From NCBI RefSeq assembly GCF_002005545.1, contig NZ_LBMT01000001.1, forward strand, positions 126,579-190,578: a stretch of 64,000 bases of DNA, given 5' to 3'. The stretch's first letter is position 1; each line of letters starts with the position of its first letter. The notes below the pieces were generated by a model. It was given only the letters and a program-made list of their open reading frames with translations, ran no database searches and was not told where the DNA came from. Shown here piece after piece: positions 57,615 through 64,000 of this stretch. The translations under genes and the position numbers were made by a program. The DNA is from Streptococcus mitis (GTDB lineage: Bacteria > Bacillota > Bacilli > Lactobacillales > Streptococcaceae).

Positions 57615-58985
57615 CTAGGAGAGCACTTTGGTTGCCAAGATTGCCTTGCCTTCTTTTATCAAGGGGTGACGAAACAGTGAAAAATACAGTTGGATAGTCA
57701 TGGCAACCCAGATTAGGGGTTCACAAAGAATAACTCCCTTATAGCCTGCCCAAGGGATAATCAAGACCACAAAAGCGATTTTCCCGATTAATTCGATAAA
57801 GCTAGAAACCAGAGGAAGGATTTTTTGCCCCAAGCCCTGCAAACAATTGCGATAAATCAACAAGAGGCTCAAAATAGGATAGAAGACTGAACTGATTTGC
57901 AGGTAGAGACTTCCATTTTCTATCAAGTAACCATCCGTCGAACTAGCCAAGAAGGAAACCAAGGCTGGACTGGCAAAAAAGAGGAAGATACAAATAAAAA
58001 CTGCCCAGGATATACTTAAACGACTACCGATTCGAAGACCTTGAACAATGCGGTCTGGTCGTTTAGCTCCTAGATTCTGAGAAGCAAAGGTCGTCATCGA
58101 GGCAGAAATAGCGGTCATAGGAAGAAGGGCGAAAGCCATAATACGTCGAGCCGCCGTCTGGGCACTAATAATCACTGCACCAAAGGTATTAACAGAAGAC
58201 TGTAAAATCACACTGCCGATAGATACAATCGAACTCATCAAGCCCATAGCCAAACCTTGCTCCAAGAGATCAGCGTACAAGCTTTTGTCCCATTTAAAAT
58301 GCTTGAGCTGAGGGAGTAGCTCAGGCACACTCTTACGGATATAATAAAAGCAGAGAACCGCTGATAACCCTTGCGAAATAATGGTAGCTAGTCCCGCGGA
58401 TTGAACTCCCAGATGCAATTGCGTAATGAAATAGAGATCCAGAACCACATTAACCAGAGCAGAGAAAATCAGAAAACCAAGCGCTGCCAGACTGTCCCCA
58501 ATGGACCGCAATAAACCTGCAAAGAGATTATAGGCAAAGCTGACACCGACACAGGTCACAATCATAGAAATATATTGATAGGACTGGGGAAGAATTTCTG
58601 CAGGAGTATCTAGGTATTGCAAGAGAGGATACAAACCAAGAAAGCCCAGCAGCATAACTACAACACTCAAAAGAGCACCTAAAATCCAGGTGGTTGCTAC
58701 TGCTTCCTTAATCTTAGTAAAATTCCGAGCCCCATAATAGCGAGCAATGACAATTCCCATGCCATTGCCAACACCAAGAGTAAAACCTACGATCAGGTCA
58801 AAAATCGCTGTCGTCGCTCCTACTGCAGCCAAGGATTCTTGACCAAGAAAACGCCCAACAATCAAGACATCAGCAGTATTATAGAGCTGTTGAAAAATAT
58901 TTGATAGCAAGATTGGGAAGGTGAAGCTTAAGAGCGAGGGAAGAATCGGACCATGTATCAGGTCCACTGTTCGTTTTTTATTCAT
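57615..58985 (-). CDS. dinF: MATE-family efflux protein DinF
   Basis: 456 residues, twelve membrane helices. MATE hallmarks: PILLSNIFQQLYNTADVLIVGRFLG (about 20-44, in part) and the second-half repeat LPMTAISASMTTFASQNLGAKR. Exports toxic organic cations in exchange for protons or sodium and protects from oxidative stress and bile salts in pneumococci. Downstream of recA in the competence-induced cinA-recA-dinF operon. Confidence 0.93.
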   Translation of the reverse strand: MNKKRTVDLIHGPILPSLLSFTFPILLSNIFQQLYNTADVLIVGRFLGQESLAAVGATTAIFDLIVGFTLGVGNGMGIVIARYYGARNFTKIKEAVATTWILGALLSVVVMLLGFLGLYPLLQYLDTPAEILPQSYQYISMIVTCVGVSFAYNLFAGLLRSIGDSLAALGFLIFSALVNVVLDLYFITQLHLGVQSAGLATIISQGLSAVLCFYYIRKSVPELLPQLKHFKWDKSLYADLLEQGLAMGLMSSIVSIGSVILQSSVNTFGAVIISAQTAARRIMAFALLPMTAISASMTTFASQNLGAKRPDRIVQGLRIGSRLSISWAVFICIFLFFASPALVSFLASSTDGYLIENGSLYLQISSVFYPILSLLLIYRNCLQGLGQKILPLVSSFIELIGKIAFVVLIIPWAGYKGVILCEPLIWVAMTIQLYFSLFRHPLIKEGKAILATKVLS

Positions 58986-59099
58986 AAGGCTATTATATCA
59001 GCTTTCTAGAGGAGCGACAAGAAACAGCAAACTATAGGCAATCTGAAATCTTGAACAAAGAATCGAAAAAGCAGTAGATTTCTCCACTACTTTGACAGC

Positions 59100-60254
59100 T
59101 TATTCTTCAATTTCGATTTCAAGCTCATCGCCTAGGTCAAGAGTTACTTCTTCATTCACAGAGTCTACTTGAGTTGCTTCATCTTTTTTGCTTTCAGCAG
59201 CTTCTTCTCCATCAATCAAACCAAATTGAACACGGACTTGATGGTCAATTTCATCAAAGATTTCTGGATGATCTGCCAAGTATTTCTTAGCATTTTCAGA
59301 ACCTTGCCCGATTTTCTCATCCTTGTAAGAGTACCAAGCTCCTGCTTTTTTGATGATATCCAAATCGCTTGCGATTTTCAAGAGTTCACCAGTCTTAGAA
59401 ATCCCTTCTCCGTACATGATTTCAACGAAGGCTTCCTTAAACGGTGGAGCTACCTTGTTTTTCACGACCTTGATTTTAGTTTCTTTACCGACATTGGTAT
59501 CTTTTTGGTCACCAGTTCCCTTGATTTGTGTACTTCCACGAACATCCAAACGGACTGATGCGTAGAATTTCAGAGCACGTCCACCAGGAGTTGTTTCTGG
59601 ATTTCCAAACATGACCCCAACTTTTTCACGTAATTGGTTGATAAAGATGGCAATTGTTTTGGTTTTATTGATAGAAGCACCGAGCTTACGCATAGCCTGG
59701 CTCATCATACGAGCCTGCAAACCAACGTGGCTATCTCCAATATCTCCATCAATTTCCGCACGAGGAACAAGGGCCGCAACGGAGTCGACCACGACAAGGT
59801 CCACAGCACCTGAGTCAATCAATTTTCCTGCAATTTCAAGACCTTGCTCTCCTGAGTCTGGTTGAGACAAGAGCAATTCGTCAATGTTAACACCAAGGGC
59901 CGCAGCATAAGCTGGATCGAGGGCATGTTCCGCATCGATAAAGGCAGCAATACCACCTTCTTTTTGCGCTTGTGCAACTGCATGAAGGGCAACCGTTGTC
60001 TTACCAGATGACTCTGGTCCATAAATTTCAATGATACGCCCCTTCGGATAACCACCTGAACCAAGGGCAATGTCAAGCGCCAAGGAACCTGAGCTCATCA
60101 CTTGTACCTTTTGCTCGGCACGTTCACCCAAACGCATGATTGATCCTTTACCAAAGTCTTTCTCAATCAATTTAAGAGCGTCATTCAAGGCTTTTTCACG
60201 TTCTGCCCCGAATTTTTTTGAAATTTCATCTAATTTTTTTGGTTTTTTCGCCAT
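59100..60254 (-). CDS. recA: RecA recombinase
   Basis: 384 residues. Walker A GPESSGKT (79-86), the L1 loop region, the L2 loop ([20 protein letters not shown]) and a long acidic C-terminus ([17 protein letters not shown]). Forms filaments on single-stranded DNA for recombination and transformation. Middle gene of cinA-recA-dinF, so it is raised during competence. Confidence 0.98.
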   Translation of the reverse strand: MAKKPKKLDEISKKFGAEREKALNDALKLIEKDFGKGSIMRLGERAEQKVQVMSSGSLALDIALGSGGYPKGRIIEIYGPESSGKTTVALHAVAQAQKEGGIAAFIDAEHALDPAYAAALGVNIDELLLSQPDSGEQGLEIAGKLIDSGAVDLVVVDSVAALVPRAEIDGDIGDSHVGLQARMMSQAMRKLGASINKTKTIAIFINQLREKVGVMFGNPETTPGGRALKFYASVRLDVRGSTQIKGTGDQKDTNVGKETKIKVVKNKVAPPFKEAFVEIMYGEGISKTGELLKIASDLDIIKKAGAWYSYKDEKIGQGSENAKKYLADHPEIFDEIDHQVRVQFGLIDGEEAAESKKDEATQVDSVNEEVTLDLGDELEIEIEE

Positions 60255-60308
60255 TCTATTCTCCTACATTCTAATGGTCCTCAGACCTATCTACTATTAT
60301 ATCAAAAG

Positions 60309-61565
60309 TTAGTCACTTAATAAAGCCTTGCGAACTAGGTTAAAGGCATACATAACCGCAATGTGACGCACATCTGCTCGACTTCTGCCTCCAATATTCA
60401 CCTTGATGACCTTAGTTCCATGCTCCTGTGCCAAGCCTATGAAGACTGTTCCAGCTGGGTGCCCTTCGAGCCTATCTGGTCCTGCCACTCCAGTCAAACT
60501 AATGCCAAAATCTGACTGGGTCTTGCTTCGTGCCTGCTCAGCCATCTTCTGAGCTGTAAATTCAGACACCACACCATGTTCTTCCAAATCCTTGACAGGA
60601 ATATCCAACATCTTTGATTTTTCCTCCAGGCTATAGGTTACAAAACCACCCTTAAATATACTTGAAGCACCCGAAAAATCCGCTACCCTAGCTTGGAAAA
60701 GACCAGCCGTCAAACTCTCTGCAGCCGTGATAGTTTTCCCTTGCCTTTTCAGCTTTTCTACCACAATACTGGCTAAACTAGTCTCTTCCCCATAACCATA
60801 ACAAAGTTCTCGTAAAGAAAGGCCTTCAAAAGTTTGGCGATTCAAGATTTGGTTTTCTAAGATATCCAGCGCTTGATTCGCCTCTTCTTGACTGCTAGCT
60901 TTTGTTGACAGACGCAGAGTGACTTCTCCTGTCTTAGCATAAGGGGCCAAGGTCGGATCTGTTTGATTATCAATTAAATCAGCTAAAATCGTAACCAACT
61001 GACTTTCGCCAATCCCAAAGAAACGAAGAACTCGGGAATACAGCTTGCTCCCTGTCATCAACTTGGGTAGAAGTTGGTTTAAGACCATGGGTTTCAATTC
61101 ACTTGGTGGACCTGGAAGGACAACGTAGGTCACTCCATCGACTTCCAATATTCCTCCTACAGCCAGTCCTGTTTCGTTTGGCAGTGGAGTCGCACCTTCT
61201 ACAATTTGAGCTTGTCTTTCATTATTCGGTGTTCGGGCATAGTCTGGTCTCTGGGCGAAAAATACATCTAACTTTTCTTGTGCCTGAGGATCGAAGACTA
61301 ATTCCTTCCCTAAAAATTTAGCCAGAGTTTGTTTTGTCAAATCGTCCTCAGTTGGGCCCAAACCGCCTGTCAAAATCACCAGACTACTACGTTGACTGGC
61401 AATCTCAAGCAAAGACAAGAGACGAGCTTCATTGTCTCCTACAGCCGTCTGAAAATATACGTCTACCCCAATCTCTGCTAGTTTTTCTGATAAAAACTGA
61501 GCATTGGTGTTGACAATCTGTCCTGTCAAAATCTCTGTTCCAACAGCAATAATTTCTGCTTTCAT
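60309..61565 (-). CDS. cinA: Competence/damage-inducible protein CinA
   Basis: 418 residues. N-terminal MoaB/MogA-like domain ([29 protein letters not shown]) and C-terminal CinA domain ([31 protein letters not shown]), which in related proteins deamidates nicotinamide mononucleotide. In pneumococci CinA binds RecA and brings it to the membrane. First gene of the operon, behind a ComX box. Confidence 0.96.
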   Translation of the reverse strand: MKAEIIAVGTEILTGQIVNTNAQFLSEKLAEIGVDVYFQTAVGDNEARLLSLLEIASQRSSLVILTGGLGPTEDDLTKQTLAKFLGKELVFDPQAQEKLDVFFAQRPDYARTPNNERQAQIVEGATPLPNETGLAVGGILEVDGVTYVVLPGPPSELKPMVLNQLLPKLMTGSKLYSRVLRFFGIGESQLVTILADLIDNQTDPTLAPYAKTGEVTLRLSTKASSQEEANQALDILENQILNRQTFEGLSLRELCYGYGEETSLASIVVEKLKRQGKTITAAESLTAGLFQARVADFSGASSIFKGGFVTYSLEEKSKMLDIPVKDLEEHGVVSEFTAQKMAEQARSKTQSDFGISLTGVAGPDRLEGHPAGTVFIGLAQEHGTKVIKVNIGGRSRADVRHIAVMYAFNLVRKALLSD

Positions 61566-61582
61566 GTTTCCTCCTACCTATC

Positions 61583-61590
61583 TATTCGTA
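61583..61590 (-). promoter_or_regulatory. ComX (SigX) box of the cinA-recA operon
   Basis: TACGAATA on the minus strand, 17 bp before the cinA start and after a T/A-rich stretch. This is the late-competence promoter motif of the mitis group. Confidence 0.92.
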
Positions 61591-61650
61591 TTTTTTTGAA
61601 AAAATCGCAGGAAATTTCCCACGATTGATTTTTTATTTGTATCAAGAAAG

Positions 61651-62667
61651 TTAATTATCTTCGTCACTAACAGGCACCCGTCCAAACAAATCTTCAAATA
61701 AGACAACATTTGTTTCAAGCTGAGTGACTTCTTCTTGTCCCAAAGAACGTCTCAAAAGATTCTGCATTTCCAACATATGGTTTCTCGTAACAATTTGATA
61801 AGAAACGCCTTGTAGCATCTCCCCTTCACCCTTCAACTGTTGTGTTTCAATAGTTTTAAATGAATCTTTATAGCCCAACAAGCTCGGAATACTTTTCGCA
61901 GATAAATCGATATTAGTCTGCATATTAGTACTTAGGGCTTTTAAGATAGACTGATAGTGACTGACACTATTCAAACTAAGAACTTTTTCAACAACTTTTT
62001 GAATGACTTCACGCTGACGCTTTTGACGACCGTAGTCTCCTTCTGGGTCTTGATAACGCATGCGTGAATAAACAAGCGCTTCTTCTCCATTTATTGTCTG
62101 CTCTCCAACACCGATAGAAATGGTGTTAAATTCTTCTTGATCACTGATAGAGATTGGGAAACCTAGTGTATTATTGACCGTAATACCTCCCACTGCATCG
62201 ACCAATTGTTGCAATCCTTGCATATTAACCATAATGTAGCGATCGATATGGATATTCATCATCTTTTGAATTGTTTCTATAGCAAGTTCTGCACCACCAC
62301 CAGCATAGGCAGCGTTTAACTTCGCTTCTTCAATACTACCATCTTTATGTTGAATTTTAGTCAGGATATCACGCTCCAAGCTCAGCATCATGGTCTTCTT
62401 AGTATGTGGATTGACAGTCAAGAGAATCATAGAATCACTATTTCCAGCCCATTGATCTGTACGCTCTACATTCCCAGTATCAACCCCCATTAACAGAATG
62501 GTCAAAGGCTCTGTTGCTTCAATAACCTTGGTTTCTTCCCCTATTTTTTTATAGGTCTTTGATAAGGTTTGTGTGCCTTGCTGATAAATAGTATACGCAA
62601 AAACACCGACACCTAAAACTGTCACAGCTAGAAAAGCTAGCACCATTCCAATAATTTTTTTAACCAT
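61651..62667 (-). CDS. lytR: LytR-CpsA-Psr family cell-wall ligase
   Basis: 338 residues. One N-terminal helix (about 5-27), then the LCP domain (about 50-260): LLMGVDTGNVERTDQWAG, SLERDILTKI, KLNAAYAGGGAELAIETIQ, VYSRMRYQDPEGDYGRQKRQ. The arginines and aspartates that hold the polyprenyl phosphate are present. Transfers teichoic acid or other polymers to peptidoglycan. Gene order with cinA matches S. pneumoniae. Confidence 0.93.
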   Translation of the reverse strand: MVKKIIGMVLAFLAVTVLGVGVFAYTIYQQGTQTLSKTYKKIGEETKVIEATEPLTILLMGVDTGNVERTDQWAGNSDSMILLTVNPHTKKTMMLSLERDILTKIQHKDGSIEEAKLNAAYAGGGAELAIETIQKMMNIHIDRYIMVNMQGLQQLVDAVGGITVNNTLGFPISISDQEEFNTISIGVGEQTINGEEALVYSRMRYQDPEGDYGRQKRQREVIQKVVEKVLSLNSVSHYQSILKALSTNMQTNIDLSAKSIPSLLGYKDSFKTIETQQLKGEGEMLQGVSYQIVTRNHMLEMQNLLRRSLGQEEVTQLETNVVLFEDLFGRVPVSDEDN

Positions 62668-62674
62668 ATTTCTA

Positions 62675-63193
62675 CTAATCTATCAGTTTACCCATCAAGT
62701 AAACATCGATAAATTTCCCTTCTTCTATATATGCTCCACGCTCTTGGCGACCTTCAATGACAAAGCCATGCTTTTGATAAAGATGAACTGCTGCTTGATT
62801 ACGAGTTTGGACAGTCAGCTGGAGACGACGCAGAATGCCACTTGCTTGTGCCCACTCTATCGCTTCTTCTAGCAACAAACTTCCCAATCCATTATTCCAA
62901 TATCTTTTTCCAATCACAATGAAGAGATCTCCAATATGACGGACTCTCTTGCGCTGGTCAGCTGTAATATTTATAATACCAGCAATTTTATCATTTAAGA
63001 ATGCAAGTAAGGTTATCTGATTGTCCGAACTAGCTTGCTTGTTGAGGAATATTTCCATCTCCTCACTGGTCAAGAGAATACCATCTCTGTCTAGGCTGGT
63101 AAAATCTGTCTCCAAACTTACACAATTTAAAAAGGCCACTAATTCAGCTGCATCTTTAGGCTCTGCTTCCCTAATGAGCAATTCATACTCCAT
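62675..63193 (-). CDS. GNAT-family N-acetyltransferase
   Basis: 172 residues. Acetyl-CoA loop DLFIVIGKRYWNNGLGSLLLEEAI (about 89-112, in part) and QTRNQAAVHLYQKHGFVIEG. Overlaps tsaE by 11 bp and is 8 bp from lytR. Substrate unknown. Confidence 0.9.
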   Translation of the reverse strand: MEYELLIREAEPKDAAELVAFLNCVSLETDFTSLDRDGILLTSEEMEIFLNKQASSDNQITLLAFLNDKIAGIINITADQRKRVRHIGDLFIVIGKRYWNNGLGSLLLEEAIEWAQASGILRRLQLTVQTRNQAAVHLYQKHGFVIEGRQERGAYIEEGKFIDVYLMGKLID

Positions 63194-63629
63194 GTTGAAG
63201 CTCCTCTAAGAGTTTTTCTGCATGCAAACCCTTTGCTTGGAAATGTAATCTGCGACCGTCTTCTTCTTTTAGAATTTCCAACTCTAAATAAGTATCTGGC
63301 AAGGCATCTCCTAAGAGATTTCCCCACTCGATAACAGTCACTCCGCCACCAAAGAGAAACTCATCCAAATCGATAGAATCCGCATCTCCTTCAATTCGAT
63401 AAACATCTAGGTGATAAAGTGGCAGTCTGCCTCCTTCATACTCTCTTACGATAGTATAGGTTGGACTTTTAATCATCTGGGAAATCTGTAATCCCTTTGC
63501 AAGTCCTTTAGTAAAGGTCGTTTTACCTGCGCCCAGTTCTCCAGTTAAGATTAAAACATCATTCTTTTCTAATAAATGGCCCAAACGCTCCCCTAAGGCT
63601 TGTAGCTCTTCTTCATTTTTTGTGTACAT
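63183..63629 (-). CDS. tsaE: tRNA t6A threonylcarbamoyl ATPase TsaE
   Basis: 148 residues. P-loop GELGAGKTTFTKGLAKGL (about 36-53), SPTYTIVREY, and HLDVYRIEGDADSIDLDEFL, the YjeE signature. With TsaB and TsaD it makes the t6A base at position 37 of tRNAs that read ANN codons. Overlaps the GNAT gene. Confidence 0.96.
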   Translation of the reverse strand: MYTKNEEELQALGERLGHLLEKNDVLILTGELGAGKTTFTKGLAKGLQISQMIKSPTYTIVREYEGGRLPLYHLDVYRIEGDADSIDLDEFLFGGGVTVIEWGNLLGDALPDTYLELEILKEEDGRRLHFQAKGLHAEKLLEELQHGV

Positions 63630-63713
63630 ATTCTTATTATACCAAAAACTTTTCTTTTGTGTCTATTTTCCTGCTAAACTTACCATCATAACATCCATAA
63701 AAACAAGCTTTCT

Positions 63714-64000
63714 CTAAAAGAAAATGAGCGTAGCAATGACCAATACAAGATCTCGGAAAATATGACCATAAAAGGAAACTTCCTTTTTAACAGAATTTGG
63801 GACAAGATAGGCTGCAAAAAACAAACCCAGTCCAATATACATCAGAAGTGAGACAATGGTCATTGGATTTCTTAAGAAGAGAAGTGTTGCTAAAATAGTC
63901 ACCAACACTGTCTTTTTTCTATCTAGCATAGCAAGAAAATCGCGCATGTATTTTTTCAAGGGTAAAAAAATCAGCAAATCTAGTCCAAATAGGAAAAAGA
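63714..64000 (-). CDS. comM: ComM immunity protein, C-terminal part
   Basis: Partial: 95 codons remain open to the window edge; the start lies outside. Membrane helices are visible (FFLFGLDLLIFLPLKKYM; VLVTILATLLFLRNP; LLMYIGLGLFFAAYLVP; DLVLVIATLIFF). The sequence and its position before tsaE match pneumococcal ComM from memory. ComM protects competent cells from their own CbpD-driven lysis (fratricide). Confidence 0.8.
   Translation of the reverse strand, partial: FFLFGLDLLIFLPLKKYMRDFLAMLDRKKTVLVTILATLLFLRNPMTIVSLLMYIGLGLFFAAYLVPNSVKKEVSFYGHIFRDLVLVIATLIFF

Overview
The window is a Gram-positive, low-GC chromosome segment of the Streptococcus mitis group (S. mitis, S. oralis, S. infantis or a close relative of S. 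pneumoniae). The evidence is the gene order comM-tsaE-GNAT-lytR-cinA-recA-dinF, the ComX box TACGAATA in front of cinA, three pneumococcal-type BOX repeats, the pheS-GNAT-pheT operon behind a T-box, and protein sequences that look pneumococcal throughout. lytA, which follows dinF in S. pneumoniae, is absent, so this is probably not S. pneumoniae itself.

Positions 1-14193 are accessory DNA built on the 3' end of rpsI. Two integrative elements sit in tandem. Each ends on its right in a xis-int pair followed by a copy of an 85-bp sequence carrying the last codons of rpsI (5253-5337 and 14109-14193). The left element enters from outside the window and is decaying: its xis is truncated, its integrase is frameshifted twice, and fragments of other genes remain. 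It carries a Thoeris-like anti-phage pair: a SIR2 NADase closely resembling ThsA (cut by the window edge) and a TIR protein with an unusual long N-terminal helical region. An unknown 273-residue gene lies nearby. The right element (about 8.9 kb) has the make-up of an integrative mobilizable element. It holds a PrgA/Sec10-like LPXTG surface protein with a divergent XRE regulator, a second regulator-like gene, two unknown proteins, a small FtsK/TcpA-like ATPase, a pMV158-type rolling-circle initiator with its double-strand origin, xis and int. Its integrase has an in-frame TAG two codons before the catalytic tyrosine, so both integrases look dead.

From 14144 onward the DNA is ordinary core chromosome, almost all on the minus strand. 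In order: rpsI-rplM with an L13-type leader; an ABC-2 exporter; pheT-GNAT-pheS with a T-box; two small genes; ribU and a PAP2 phosphatase under an FMN riboswitch; trmL behind a short structured RNA; an ECF transporter with a SAM-cleaving DUF62 enzyme; trkA-trkH; pflB; dinB; uppP; a DUF2207 membrane protein; and a polar amino-acid ABC transporter. Then come ilvA and ilvBNC with a CodY-like box, fakA-asp23-rpmB, a LytTR regulator with a LiaF-like partner, a PAP2 phosphatase, a MarR-controlled heterodimeric ABC exporter, a small membrane protein, a YebC-family regulator, dinF-recA-cinA, an LCP protein, a GNAT, tsaE and the end of comM.

No tRNA, rRNA, CRISPR array or intact insertion sequence was seen. 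All identifications come from reading the sequence and from memory of families; no database search was run.
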